From Cladopsammia gracilis (lineage: Eukaryota; Cnidaria; Anthozoa; Scleractinia; Dendrophylliidae), in contig JAJGOT010000969.1 in assembly GCA_022457155.1 (NCBI GenBank), forward strand, positions 62,001 to 126,000: a DNA stretch of 64,000 nt, given 5' to 3'. The translations under genes and the position numbers were made by a program. This document shows positions 46,701 through 57,892 of this stretch, piece by piece; the stretch's first letter is position 1; every line of letters starts with the position of its first letter. The notes beneath the pieces were generated by a model. That model was not told where the DNA came from and made no database searches. It saw only the letters and a program-made list of their open reading frames with translations.

Positions 46701-48935
46701 GGTGGTCCACCCGCTACCGTCAAGGAGATCGCCAACTGTACTCCACATCGCCATCTCCAAATGGAGTCCACCGAACATGACGACGAACTTGTTTTCCCGA
46801 TATTCAGCTGGCCACTTCCACTGAATGGCTTTTGCCAGCGCAAACAAAGGCTGATCCAAGGTGATGACTGGAACTTGTCCTGGATTAAGAAACAATGTTG
46901 CTTCTCTTAGCACGTCCATTCCATGTTTTACCATCGCAGGGGTATCTGCCTTCTCATAAAACAACGGAAGGAGTGCTGTTATAGCAGGCAGATTGTTTGT
47001 TTGTTGCTGATGTCTAGAGTGATAAGCAGCCCATCCGATAGAATCTTCAGCGCTTACGTCATCGTTGCTGAGTTTGGTTAAAGCGTGGCTCACCCAGCGA
47101 CCTATCTGCTGTATTGCTTCGTCAACGCTAACATTGCCAAGCAGTGGTGTAGTTCTGCAGGCTGGTACGGAAACTGAACTTGTGTTTAATGCAACTGCAG
47201 GGACGGTTACATAGCTTTCTGGCAACCCTTGGTGTACTGTTACAGACGGCGGAACTACTAATGGGGGCCTACTTTGGCCAGGCTCACTTTCCGTTGGAAA
47301 CTGGAATATGCTGATGCCAGTTCCGTGGAATGAGGAGACTGATGTTGTAGAGCTGGGATTATGATCCAGGTTGTCGAGCGCACCTACAGAAAATATTCCT
47401 TTTCTTAAACAAGCGGGAGATACACATTCATCTTCCTTGAAGCGCTGGCAAAGAGACGTCGCAAGCCAAACTTCTATTTCCATGATGCGATCGTAGGAAA
47501 CAGAAATGCCCATTTGATACATCTTTTCAATGAGTGTCTTACTTCTGGTCGTGCTATGTATGCTTAATCCAATGTAGAGAGGTAGAGGTGGCTCACGAGA
47601 TGCAGAGTGGCGAGTTTGGCCAGTTTTGGTCTTGTAGGACCTCTTCTTAGTATTGAATATAATCGTCTCTCAGACAGTTAGACATGCTTGACTTTCAGAC
47701 TTCTCTTGATCCTTAATGTCAAGCCCATTGAGAATCATAGAAACAAGGGACTTTAAACTAGATGGTGAACATTTGGATTGGCAGTCCAATGGAAAGCTTC
47801 CAGAAAAATTGAAGCCATTGTGAGCAAAAATGTCTTTCCTTACAATCGTTGCAGCTTTTGCCAGAATTGCGGCGTCTTCAGGAAAGTCACGTTCTTTCAA
47901 AGCATCCTTCAATAGGCTACTTATTGCCTCCCAAAAAGCTAGAACAGTGTTTCGTCCATCAGTTTGTTCTTGCAGTGTTCCTTTGAAATGTTTCAATAAG
48001 GCATTCTTTAACCTTGTTTTATTTATGGTCTTTTTAATTCCAAGATCTTCAAGCCTCTGGATGTACAACAATGACAGCTCAGAAAGTTTAAACAGATGAG
48101 TTCCGTTTTCTACACATCCTTCAATGTACTCAACCAACTCAACAAATGCTCTTGACTCGTCCATGTTTTCGTCCGTCCCATCACTTGAATCTTGCGTCTT
48201 CTGTGAACAGTGTAATCTATACCGATTTTTTAGCGACATAAGGCATTTCAAATGATATTTTGCTTCAATAGCAATTAAATCTCCCTCTGACATACGACCC
48301 AACAATTCAGTCTTCAAGTTCAAGGGCCATTTGACGGATGCTCCTATCGGCTTCCAGCATCGAGAAACAGTGTAGCTTATCATCTTCATCTCCTTCTCTA
48401 CAAAATAAACATTGCGTATGCTCTTCATGGACAGACTGGCGTTTCCTGCATTTCGGTGCGGTTCTTTCCTCCTCATCTGCTCTGCTGTCTACACTTCGTT
48501 TGCGGTCGGCACGCTCTTGAGCTTTCTTTAGCTTTGAGAGGCTACATTTCAGGTGACAGGATTTATGCCAAGAACCTTGATTGAGACACAGGCATTCTTC
48601 ATCGACATCGTCGCCAAATTTAAGCTCCATGGGTAATACGTTTGCTTCCCGAAAGCTGTTGACATTTTGCAGAAAGGCCACACACGTTTGTCGGTTAGCT
48701 TCAGGTGATCCATGACCGTTTAGTGGACACTTTAATGCCTCCTTCGTAGACTCCTGACAAATGATGCACTTTTTCCAATCAAGTGACATTGCAGTTAAAA
48801 CTCCTAAAAGAAAAAAGGGGTTCAAAGTTAACTACTTAACTTCTATTTCTTTTATCGAAATTCCAAAATTTCTATGATTCTAAGAATACACTATTTGAAC
48901 CAAAAGCCGTTAAACATACTTTTTGTTGTACTTAC

Positions 48936-48991
48936 AAAGACAGCAGATAAGCACCAAAATGGCCTCCTCTCTAGATTCCACCAACCAATCA
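48936..48991 (-). other. Predicted 5' UTR exon of the Academ-like gene
   Basis: The acceptor ..TTTTACCGCAG ends at 48992 and a perfect donor GTAAGTAC starts at 48935. The 56-bp exon has no in-frame link to the coding ATG. It is supported by its position upstream of the coding acceptor at 48804. Confidence 0.5.
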
Positions 48992-49093
48992 CTGCGGTAA
49001 AAATAATAAAATAGAATGAGACAACACGTTTAAAGACTTAAAATTAAGCGAGACTGAACGTTCCTGGGAAGATTTCTGGTGCAGGGTACTTAC

Positions 49094-49200
49094 AGATGTT
49101 TCACTTTCAGACCAGCAATGATGCAGAGAACTCAAACAGAAGCATCGAAATGACGACGATAATTCCAAGATAAGCCACTCAAACCGGGCTTAAAACCATT
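49094..49200 (-). other. Predicted 5' UTR exon of the Academ-like gene
   Basis: Acceptor ..TTATCTATTAG and donor GTAAGTACC at 49093. Together with the next exon it gives three GTAAGT donors in a row within 370 bp, unlikely by chance in this AT-rich DNA. Confidence 0.5.
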
Positions 49201-49300
49201 CTAATAGATAAAGAAATATATTAATTTTTATGTTCTACACATAATTTTACCATATTAAAGTTTTTTGCAAAGAATTATCACATTTTCTTCAGATACTTAC

Positions 49301-49390
49301 AGACACAACAGAGTGACACACGGGTCGCCATCTTGGATGACCGAGAGTGAAATGGGTCCGAGCCTTTCTGTCTGTTTTTAAAATTCTGCT
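49301..49390 (-). other. Predicted first exon and transcription start region
   Basis: Donor GTAAGTATC begins at 49300. Upstream sequence includes GCCATCTTGGATGAC, a YY1-like ATGG-core motif in antisense. The exon's 5' end is uncertain. It lies ~130 bp inside the right TIR, so the promoter is probably in or next to the TIR. Confidence 0.4.
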
Positions 49391-49516
49391 ACTAAAGGGT
49401 CAGTTTTTCTTCAAAAATTCGCAAAAATGAATTACAAAACCAATAAATACGTAGATAACGGCTAAAATGCTTATTTGGTAAGCGTTTCTGGGCTTTTAGC
49501 CGATAGAACATATTTA

Positions 49517-49697
49517 CACCACAGGCAACCCAAATCTTGATTACTGTCAAAATTAAATATCCCCTTAAAATGGACACCGGAGCAGATTGACTTGGGCACC
49601 CCTTCTAATATTATTTGATGAAGCATAAGCAAATTGTGGGCCAAATTTCATGCTTTTGTCACTCTTGTCACGATCATATCGTTAAGCCACCTGACTA
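49517..49697. repeat. Right TIR of the Academ-like element
   Basis: Reverse-complement partner of 41349-41540; TTA follows at 49698-49700. The divergence between the two TIRs (~15%) argues that the element is not newly inserted. Confidence 0.9.
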
Positions 49698-50302
49698 TTA
49701 GTCCCCTCGACTTATTCCCCATCATAATAGAATAACACAAACGGGAAGACAAAATAGGGCGTAACAAGGAAAACGCTCTAGCATCGGTCAATATTTTTTG
49801 TTTACAAAAAAGACAACTTCATCAATCATATTCCTACGTAATTAACTTGCCGGTCACGACCAAAACTGAAGCGAAATGTTAATAACATTATCCGATGGTA
49901 TCGTACCTCGATTCAGGTTTCGGGTCTTCAAAAATGTATGACGCCTCGTTTTAAGCTTGAACCTGAATATGTTTCTGCCGCTTTCCCTCGGAAAACACAC
50001 CGCAACCACTCCATTGATCTTCGAAAGATATAGGCGGGCAGTTGGGCCATGGCGAGACGACGAGTACTGTTCATACATTTTCTTCTCTCTCTCTCTCCTT
50101 CTACTCATAACGAAGCAACTTGCTCAATGCAAATTTGGCAAAAGCCAAACATGTTTACCGTCTCGCTTCGTAATGTGCCGTGATCCCAATGCGGCCTTGC
50201 GGAATCATGCTTTTTTGCATTTGAATTGAACGGAATGTTACTCTCCGAAAAATTAATAGTTTCTTTGTTTTAGAAAACCTCACAAGGTGGAAAATAAGCA
50301 TG

Positions 50303-50484
50303 TTATTGACCAGTCCCTTGGGGATATGTGATATATTCCCCTCGTGGCGTTCCCTCGGGCTACGCCCTCAGGTACGCCACGAGGGGGATATATTCCCCTC
50401 GTGGCGTTCCCTCAGGCTACGCCCTCAGGTACGCCACGAGGGGAATATATCACATATCCCCTCGCTCCTGGTCAATAACCCTTA
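50303..50484. repeat. Multi-fold hairpin ending the 9.37-kb insertion
   Basis: TTATTGACCAG...GGGGATATGTGATATATTCC at the left is mirrored by GGAATATATCACATATCCCC...CTGGTCAATAA at the right. In between, CCTCGTGGCGTTCCCTC...GGTACGCCACGAGG occurs twice in tandem. It looks like a MITE with internal duplication or the subterminal repeat of the outer element. Confidence 0.7.
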
Positions 50485-50489
50485 CTTAT

Positions 50490-52707
50490 GAATCAGGTGA
50501 AATATCAATTTCCCAACGTAGAGGTGTTATAACACTTATTCCCAAGGAGGACTCTGACCCTCTGCTCCTGTCGAGCTGGCGCCCAATAACGTTATTGAAT
50601 ACCGACTATAAAATAGCGTCAAAAGTTATTTCTAAGAGGATAGAACGTATTCTAGCAACTCTGATTCATACTGATCAGTCTGGTTTTTGAAAGGAAGATA
50701 TATAGGACAAAATATTCGACTTGTTAATGATATTCTACAACAAACTGAACTGCAGAAAATCCCCTGGATCTTATTATGTCTGGACTTTCAAAAGGCTTTT
50801 GACACTGTGGAATGGGCCTTTATTCAGGAAACACTCTCTCTTTTCAACTTTGGAAGCAACATTAGAAGATGGATTTCTACCTTCTATGCTAATGTTGAAA
50901 GTAGTGTCATAAACAATGGTTTTTGTACAAATTATTTTAAATTATCGAGAGGTGTAAGACAAGGTTGCCCCTTGTCTCCCTATTTGTTTATCCATGCTGC
51001 TGAGGTTCTTGCTACTAAGATAAGACAGGACAATAGTGTTAAAGGTATTAAAATATTTGGTACTGAATTTAAGTTAAGCCAATTTGCGGACGACACCTCA
51101 GTTCTCTTAGACAGCTTGATCTCTGCTGGAAACCTAGTTGGTATTGTTGATGATTTTGGAAAAATATCCGGCTTAAAACTGAACACCTCTAAAACCAAAG
51201 CAATATGGTTGGGCCCATGGAGAAACAGGGTAGACAAACCCTTGAATTTTAAATGGACCAAAGATCCGGTTCGAATTTTAGGAGTCTACATTTCCTATAA
51301 TGAAAAAGACAATGTGAAATAGAATTTCGCTTTTAAAGTGCAAGACTTGAACACACCACTAGATATTTGGAGATCTCGAAAACTTACTATATTTGGTCGT
51401 TGTCTGATATCCAAATGTCTGGGTATACCCCGCCTCATATATTCTACTTCGTCATTGGTAATGCCTATAGAAATTGTTTCTTCAACGACGACGTCGCTTT
51501 TTAATTTTCTATGGAGCAAAAAGCAAGATAAAATAAAGAGGCGTGTCCTTTATCAGGACTGCCAAGAGGGAGGATTGCGGATGCCAAACATTGAAATCAT
51601 GGCCAAAGCTTTAAAGGTTGCATGGGTTGCCAGATTTCTTTCTGTTGACCAACTATATAGAAGTGAGAATTGGAAAGTAATTCCTGAGTACTATTTTGAT
51701 AAAGTAGGTGGTCTTAATTTCCTTTTGCGACGTAATTTTGACAAAAAGCTTTTGCGTCATGTAAATTTACCACCGTTCTACGAACAAATCGTACTCTCCT
51801 TTTTGGAACTCAGAGACCTGTATGAAACCAGCTTCGGCCAAGATATGAGTTTGTTCAATAACAAGGAGATCTTGATCGAAGGTAAAATGTTTTTCTTGCG
51901 AAGTTGGTTTCAAAAGGGAAGTATATCAATTCAAGATCTGCTTAGAGATGATGGGAAGCTGTTGTCTTACCAGGAATTTTATCAGAAATACCAAGTCAAA
52001 TCGCATTTTCTAGAATACTTTAAAGTTATTTCTGCAATTCCAAAAGAACTCCTTAAAAAAGCTGGAGTTATTAGTATAGACAAACAAAAATTTACATCCA
52101 ACGCAGCCTTTTTTAATATTTACCCCACCATAAAAATTGATTTATTAAAATTCAAATGTAAAGACTATTACTGGCTTTTTATCAAAAGCAGTCCCCAAGA
52201 AATTAAAGCAGTTAGTAAGTGGCAACAGGATCTTTCCTTAAACGACCTCTCATTGAGGATTAACTTCAAGCAGTTTATGAACATTTGCAAGGAAAATAAA
52301 ATTAAAGAATTTTATTTTAAGCTCCTGCATAGAATAGTTGTGTCTAATAAAGAACTCTATTACTTTGGGATTGTAGACAGTCCCAATTGCAACTATTGCG
52401 ACCAAGTAGACTCTATTGGCCACACGTTCTTAAAGTGTCGCTTTACCAATAATCATTTCTTCAAAGTGTTTTGGCTAATTTTAACAAAGACAATGCCACT
52501 TCTTTTACAATAAGTGATTCAGAAATTATCTTTGGCAAAACCCCACCCACAGAACCTCGGTTCCATAAAATTACGAGGAAACTTAACTATTGTATCTCGT
52601 ATGCCAAATACTATCTGTACAATCAAAAACTCAACCATCAAGAATTAGAAGTACAAGAATTTTTAAGTAAACTTAAGTATAAGTATCAAACCGAAAAACT
52701 TATTTAG
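50490..52707 (+). pseudogene. LINE ORF2, 3' part: reverse transcriptase and C-terminal knuckle
   Basis: This continues ORF2 after the nested insertion: ITLIPKEDSDP..SWRPITLLNTDYKI (RT 1-2), LLCLDFQKAFDTVEW (RT motif A with D), RGVRQGCPLSPYLF (motif B) and QFADDTSVLL (catalytic FADD). Downstream come FKWTKDPVRILGVYI, QEGGLRMPNIEIMAKALK, and a C-terminal CNYC...GHTFLKC knuckle. Lesions: frameshift near 50685, in-frame TAG at 51320-51322 and frameshift near 52475. The RT catalytic residues survive but the frame does not. Clade by motif wording: L1/Tx1. Confidence 0.85.
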
Positions 52708-52806
52708 TTTTATTTATTGTGATGTAATATGTCAATGATGCTTCTTTGTGTGTAATATGCTGTATTGTTATTTGTTTGCTAAATAAAGTTATCTAGCCAA
52801 AAAAAA

Positions 52807-52821
52807 AACTATTGCCTTAAA
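52807..52821. repeat. Target-site duplication, 3' side of the LINE
   Basis: AACTATTGCCTTAAA, identical to 37641-37655, follows the poly-A tail; its first two A residues could belong to the tail. The upstream AATAAAG at ~52781-52787 is the element's polyadenylation signal. Confidence 0.85.
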
Positions 52822-53185
52822 ACTCTTTTTAAAGAACATCTAGCATTCCTTAAATGAATTTGCAAAACTTATTAAGCGGGTGGTCACCATATATGGCGAT
52901 GCCCCGCTTCATGATTTGAGTTTGAGAAAGTGCGTTGAAGTTGAGGAATATTTGTTGTTTGTTCTGTTATGATTTTGTTTTAATATTCGCTGTCCATTTT
53001 GTTTGGTAGAGGGCTAGCGTGACCATTTTTGTAGGAGTATTTTATATCATTTGCGGTTTATGAATTAAGGACAGGCTGAAATTTGTTGCTGAGGAACTGA
53101 AGGTTATTTATACTCGATTGTGTGTCGAATAGAGGTTTAAAATTCATGGTACGTATAGAGTGTAGTTCGCCTACGGTAATCTTAC

Positions 53186-53800
53186 AATGTAAAGAAAATA
53201 TTATCCCTCGGACGTACAAGGGGGAGTGGTTGCCACCCCCCACCTTAAGGTTTTTCTCCCATATTTTCAAGACCGTTCACGATTAGCACTTGCCGTTTTC
53301 AGTAGCTGTTCATTTATCACTAAGACACATTTTCGTAAAGTTTGGCGACAACCGGTTGCTATGGTAACGATATATGACGTTATAAGTAGCATGTGGTCGA
53401 GCCATTTTTGAATAAAAATGCGTGTTTTTCACCTTTTTTCAGTGAAAAAACATAAAATGCTAACAAAAGCATCAAAATGTTTAATTGTATGTTATTTTGC
53501 AACTCTAGCAAACAATATTAGCAATTTTCACATTTTCCCGATAAATTTGAATTTTTAGTAAAATCCAAGATGGCGGCCGTCTTGGCGGCCATTTTGGATG
53601 ACGTCACGGACCCCAGCAGCGTCACAACTCATAATATTTACCTTATCTTGTAGAGCACATCGCGGGCTATCTATTTGGTGTAAAATGTTTTCGAAATATT
53701 GCAACATCGCAAAAACCCAAGGGGGGGCAACAACCCCCCCCGTTGTACCACGGTGGGGGGTATAAGTCTGCGTGTACGTCCGAAGGTTATAATTAGTTTG
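53186..53800. mobile_element. Probable MITE with CGGACGTACA-type TIRs
   Basis: TTATCCCTCGGACGTACAAG at the left is matched by GTGTACGTCCGAAGGTTATA at the right, with G/C-rich CAAGGGGGAG / CCCCCCCGTTG blocks next to them. The interior has CCAAGATGGCGGCCGTC, found also in the 59053 element. Target duplication TTATAA/TTAT is uncertain. Confidence 0.55.
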
Positions 53801-55656
53801 GCTTACTGTTTTCTTACTACGTATCGCATTCAAAAGATCATATATTTTTGTAGCTGTTTCACAATAATTAAGATGTATCGAGTATAGATCGATTTGTTTT
53901 TTCTTTGACGATTCCTTTGTTTTCAATTTTTTTTCCCTGTGTAACTGTAGCTTATTGTCAAGCTCGTCTCAGTTGCTTATAAGTACAAGATACTTTGTAA
54001 ATGAATACATCGGTATTACATCTGTAACCGTTCTTAAGTACTCGTTTTCAAGGGTCCTAAAAATCAGCAATTTGAATTATGTATTATATAGATGAACAAG
54101 ACCTCTGCGAGTACTATAATCGGGCTGTTAAAGATATCTTCACTCCATTTTACTTCAAACTCTTCGAACTTTTCAAGAGAACTAACTTCAATCAATACAC
54201 ACGTCCCACATGGATCATTCATTCCTCAGTGTACGATCTCTACTATGTGAATCAAACACTTTGAATACACCATCCCTGGTCTCAAAAAAGGCGACTGTAG
54301 AAATTATTATTGTCAAAATAAATGACTTATAATTATCACGTAACAACGACTCAAAAGCCTCAAACAAAGGTAAACAACAACTCTCTTCTATTATACTGTC
54401 ATTTAAATAATGTACATTTCCACAATAACGTTCACTATACTATAGTAAATTGAAAGTTAACTCTCCCAGTACAAACAACATCAGGAACTTCAGTTAACAT
54501 AAGCCATTCTTTTTGTGTTAAATTAGAAAGATGGGTGTACAACTCATTACCAAAATTCGTAATTTCAACAAATCTGATGCACATGTTATCATGCGACTAA
54601 AATTATACAACATAGCTGTTAAGAGGCGTGTCTGTAAAAGCGGTCCACTACATTTCGGGTCGGTAAAAAGTTTTCCTTCAAACTTTGCCCAATAGAAATT
54701 TTAAGCGTTTAAGTCTGGACTTGGGAAATAAAGGCCAGCGAAAACAGGGTACTTTCGCATGTTTTCAAAAAGGGATTAAGTGGGTGCTAATGTATTAATG
54801 TTATTGAATCTCCAATTTAAACCATATCAAAATTAACTTGCGTTTCACACCTTTGAAGGAACACTCAACTTAGGAATAATAATAATAATTTCTTGCTGCG
54901 TTTGGTGGTTTCCGAGCACCGAGCTCGTCAATTTATGCAATTTTCGATTCTGGCCAAGCGTAAATTTAGGCCTTTGACTGTTACGAGCTCTAAAAAATAC
55001 AATTTAACGTATTTCCAAAAACTAAAGTCGTTTCATTTACTTACGACCCAAGATAGTTTACTGGGTAAAGTTTGAGGGAAATTTTTTCCGACCTAAAATG
55101 CAGAGGACCCCTTTTGCAGACAGGCTCTTAAACTCATCACTACTGACACTGACTACCCGCATTAGTACCAAAAACACTAATTCCTTGGCTATAAGGAGCA
55201 CAAATAGTTTTTGACGAATCTACACCAAATGGACCAGGAATAGTCTCAAATCTCCCGAAAGATCAATGGCTTCAAATTTTATTCTATGATATACATATAT
55301 CATTTTCCCCATACATGCAGTTATTTCTTCATATTGACCTTTAAGTCTCCCTGACAAGAACAATTCTTTACGAATATAAATATAATAAATTTGTCTGTGT
55401 TTTAAATTGGTCTCTTTTAGGGGTCAAAAAAAGCTTAGGCCACGCCAAGATTGGTCTCCTTTATGTGTTTAATTCAAAATTTCCGACGAGCTTCCGCCCC
55501 TTTCATACGGGAGTCCCCCCCCCCCCCCCCCCCCACCACTGGGGCCTCGCCATTATCCGCTCGCTAATGTCTTTTCGTTTCTCGCTCGACGGACTAAGCT
55601 GGGAAAGAGAGACTGCTCGTAGTCTAATATCTGTCGTGTTTGATATTTTTTTTTTG
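53801..55656. other. Gene-free AT-rich stretch
   Basis: No supported exon. A 61-codon plus-strand frame at 54079-54264 looks somewhat protein-like (aromatic-rich) but has no recognised motif or splice support. A C18 run lies at ~55516-55533. Confidence 0.3.
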
Positions 55657-56190
55657 GCCTGGCCAGTACCTTACGCATGCGTACAGCCATATCACCCGGG
55701 CAGTGGCAGCCATGGACAGCTGTTTCGTTCTAGTTGGGACTCATCAGCATGGCATAACCAGGCAGGGTCTCACATAAGATCATCGACCCCCGCCACTTTA
55801 CTGCCAAGGCGGATGCAAGCATCCTTTTAAGGGCCAGCTCCACACGACACATGTGTTAGCTGTTGGCTGGGGACAGCACGGCCCTCCTCCCACGGCATGC
55901 ATATGGAGAGGTGGTTCAGCATTTTTGCCGATCGGTGTGTCAGTAAATTTTAAGTAAAAATACGAAAAAAGCAAGTGACACACTCGAACACCTACCCCGT
56001 GGCCTGGTCAGTACCTTACGCATGCGCACAGCCATATCACCCGGGCAGTGGCAGCCATGGACAGCTGTTTCGTCCTAGTTAGGACTCATCAGCATGGCAT
56101 AGCCAGGCAGCGTCTTACATAAGATCATCGACCCCGCCAGGCCGCGGGGTAGGTGTTCGAGTGTGTCACTTGCTTTTTTCGTATTTTACA
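55657..56190. repeat. Direct repeat plus foldback (GGACAGCTGTTTCG family)
   Basis: A ~140-bp block (CCAGTACCTTACGCATGCG, GGCAGCCATGGACAGCTG, CATCAGCATGGCATA, AAGATCATCGACCCC) occurs at ~55662-55800 and ~56005-56138. The second copy is enclosed by ~43-bp inverted arms (55961-56003 and 56140-56184; GCAAGTGACACACTCGAACA). A GGACAGCTGTTTCG...CTCGTCAGC fragment at ~26799-26843 belongs to the same family. Confidence 0.8.
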
Positions 56191-57064
56191 AAGTAGTCTC
56201 CCTTTAAGTTTAAGATTTATCTAAAAAATATTCATCCAGTATCAGACGTTGGCGTTTGCTTATATAATTGTAATGAATTGTTAGGTAATATAAATACGGT
56301 TGTTTAACCCGGGGGGGGGGGGGGAGGGGGAGTGGGTAATCCGCCATGTTTTAGGTGGGGTGTTTCGCTGGGACCTAAGAACCTCTACCCCACCTCAGAC
56401 CTATAATTTCTATTTTCACTACACCATCTCAGACCAAACAGTTAATTTTGGTCAAAGGCTCTTTATACAAAATCAAAGGGCTCTTAAAGCCATCTCGTTA
56501 ATGCGTTTGAACGTGAGGTTAATAAAAACGAAATAGAAGAATTGATAGTGAATATGGTAAAGATGCCGTTGTAGCGCACCTTTAGAATAAGTCTTCTTAA
56601 AATACGTACATGAAAACATCACGATTCAAATCAGCCAATAGAAATTTATGTTCACGAAGTGGGCGTAGTTTTATTTTAGTAGCCATTTGGGGTATTAAAA
56701 ACAGGAAATCACTAATTTTCGATTACAAAGTTTACATTTTCACGCTAGTGACTAAAATGGGGTCTATAATTTGGTTATATAATAGACGTGTTTTGAAAAT
56801 GTTATAGGCTGGGACTTTTCCTTATTATTATTGTTATTATTTTTTTTGTAAAAGGAGGGGAACCCGTGCCCCTCTGCTAACAACTTTTCTGTACAGCATT
56901 GGGGGATCTGCTCTTATCAGTGCTCCACTTTTTCAAGACCAAAACCCAGAATAGTCCTCAACTTCGACGACTAAGGAGAGCTTTTTTTCACAAGATTTGG
57001 TGCCGCTTTTCCACCACAATCAAGAAAGCGTCTGGTAACCATCTGTCTTCGCTTTGGTGAGTGC
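56191..57064. other. Gene-free stretch with G-tract and repeat fragments
   Basis: A G17 tract lies at ~56310. An inverted CGCATTAACGAGATGGCT block (~56485-56505) and a GGGGAACCCGTGCCCCTCTG block (~56857) are fragments of families described above. No gene is seen. Confidence 0.35.
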
Positions 57065-57130
57065 GTGCTTTTCAATTTTGTGGTTTTGGTTTTGGTCTCG
57101 CGAGTTTTCTCGCCCTCGCGTTACGTGGAG

Positions 57131-57730
57131 ATGGCCGCGCGTCCCGCGCACCAGCCGTTCGCCCACACTAGAACTGTCCGCTTGATAGCGGAGGAAAACC
57201 TGGATCTTGACTCGCTCAGTATAGCGCAGTCGTTACCGGACTTTAAGGAAGAAATCGTTGGAATTGTACCCCTCGGAGGAAAGTGCTTCGACATCACCCT
57301 CCGTTCTACAGAATCGGTCACGCGGTTGGCGGCATCGGGATTTGACTGCAAAAGCCGCGTTATCCCTTTACGCCTTTTAGGGCAAAATGCACTACACGTG
57401 TCATGCTTCGTTCCCGTTGAATTCCCTGATGAAAACCAGCTACAACTCGTGGAACAATACGGCGACCTCAAAGCGCGAGCAGTCCGCCGGCTTTGCTTGA
57501 AAGCCACGGGCTACGAGCACATCGAAAACGGCATCCGTGTCGTAGAATTCACACGTTTACAAAAGGCAGTGCCACGCAAATTAGTCACTCGAGGGCCAGC
57601 CAATACTATGCTACCGGTGCCAGTCTTCCGAGCACTTTGTTAAAGACTGCCCGAAGGCGAAACGCCACAAGGCCAACGGGCCAACCCGGCCCCCACTACC
57701 GCAACCAGCAACGACACTTCCCCAGTAACC
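57131..57730 (+). pseudogene. ORF1 of a second LINE, with CCHC knuckle, frameshifted
   Basis: ATG 57131 (MAARPAHQPFAHTRTVRLI) begins a ~160-codon basic RNA-binding-type domain with IVPLGGKCFDITLRSTESV and ARAVRRLCLKATGYEHIENG, then VVEFTRLQKAVPRKLV. At ~57600 the frame changes. The next frame carries a CCHC knuckle CYRCQSSEHFVKDC (57610-57651) followed by a K/H-rich and a P-rich tail. The CX2CX4HX4C knuckle after this domain is typical of L1/Tx1-group ORF1 proteins in animals. An open frame upstream to 57065 adds a hydrophobic leader that I think is not native. Confidence 0.75.
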
Positions 57731-57892
57731 ACAATAGGCCATTTTCACGATGGCGTCATTTGACTACAACTACCAGAATTAATTTCGTTTTTCCTTTCTT
57801 ATTTAAATTTTGTAATCCCAGTGAGGTTTAAATAACAATGGCCCTAATTTGCACTACAAAACAAAATACTGAACCTCCGTGCGACCCTTCTT

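Larger units (their letters stand above)
41898..48803 (-). pseudogene. Academ-like transposon protein with FEN1/XPG-like nuclease core
   Basis: Five coding exons by splice signals (minus strand): 48803-46624, 46131-45655, 45392-44454, 44357-43772 and 43229-41898. Start ATG is 48789, right after the acceptor at 48804. N terminus: zinc-ligand modules (CIIC, CLCLNQGSWHKSCHLKC, CLFC..LHC) matching the 5640-6161 fragment. Middle: REPPLPLYIGLSIH-type region, then helical exons. Exon 4 holds HEEADTR (44285-44305), VDTDVVV (~44221) and FTGCD (~44030), an acidic pattern resembling the E-x-D, D-x-D and G-x-D metal sites of FEN1/XPG (PIN-like) nucleases. C terminus: Cys-rich ELIKCTCKARC..CKC..CKCGC, stop at 41898. 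Lesions: frameshifts near 48307, 47590, 44870, 44310, 44010, 43790 and 42115, TGA at ~47670, and a 1,040-bp insertion in exon 5. It would have been the element's mobility protein; this copy cannot make it intact. Confidence 0.7.
41349..49697 (-). mobile_element. Academ-like DNA transposon, 8,349 bp, with TIRs and TSD
   Basis: TIRs of ~192 bp (41349-41540) and ~181 bp (49517-49697) are inverted and ~85% identical by eye, starting TAGTCAGGTGGCTTAACG. The TSD is TTA on both sides (41346-41348 and 49698-49700); a TA reading is also possible. The interior is a single multi-exon minus-strand gene. From memory, Academ transposons have 3-4-bp TSDs and encode a large protein with an XPG-type nuclease domain and Cys-rich parts, which fits. 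The name is an inference; TIRs, TSD and gene are seen directly. Confidence 0.75.
41117..50484. mobile_element. 9.37-kb nested insertion in LINE ORF2
   Basis: Flanked by CTTAT at 41112-41116 and 50485-50489. One copy of CTTAT plus the two LINE halves restores an open reading across the junction. The two outermost parts (41117-41345 and 49701-50484, ~1 kb together) share GGGGAATATGTCACAT-like sequence in inverted orientation and would be one element. The 8.35-kb Academ-like element sits inside it. The right end is a multi-fold hairpin (see 50303-50484). Confidence 0.75.
37656..52806 (+). mobile_element. L1/Tx1-type LINE, full-length but split by nested insertions
   Basis: Bounded by 15-bp TSDs, with a ~200-bp 5' UTR, ORF1 (37857-38680), ORF2 in two pieces (39704-41116 and 50490-52707), an AATAAA-containing 3' end and an A10 tail. 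Removing 41117-50489 rejoins ORF2 exactly in frame (..AAY|ESGE..). About 1 kb between ORF1 and ORF2 is longer than expected and holds foldback repeats (around 38990-39150 and 39625-39690) that also appear elsewhere, so another insertion is likely there. Without the insertions the element would be ~4.8 kb, a normal LINE size. Confidence 0.85.

Noticed and set aside
41898..48803. Reading this gene as an ordinary host gene
   Set aside because: It lies exactly between matched TIRs with a TSD, and the family is multi-copy (second fragment at 5640).
54079..54264. 61-codon aromatic-rich frame
   Set aside because: No splice support, homologue memory or neighbouring exon.
55465..55830. 121-codon plus-strand frame
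   Set aside because: It runs through a poly-C tract and the GGACAGCTGTTTCG repeat; no motif.
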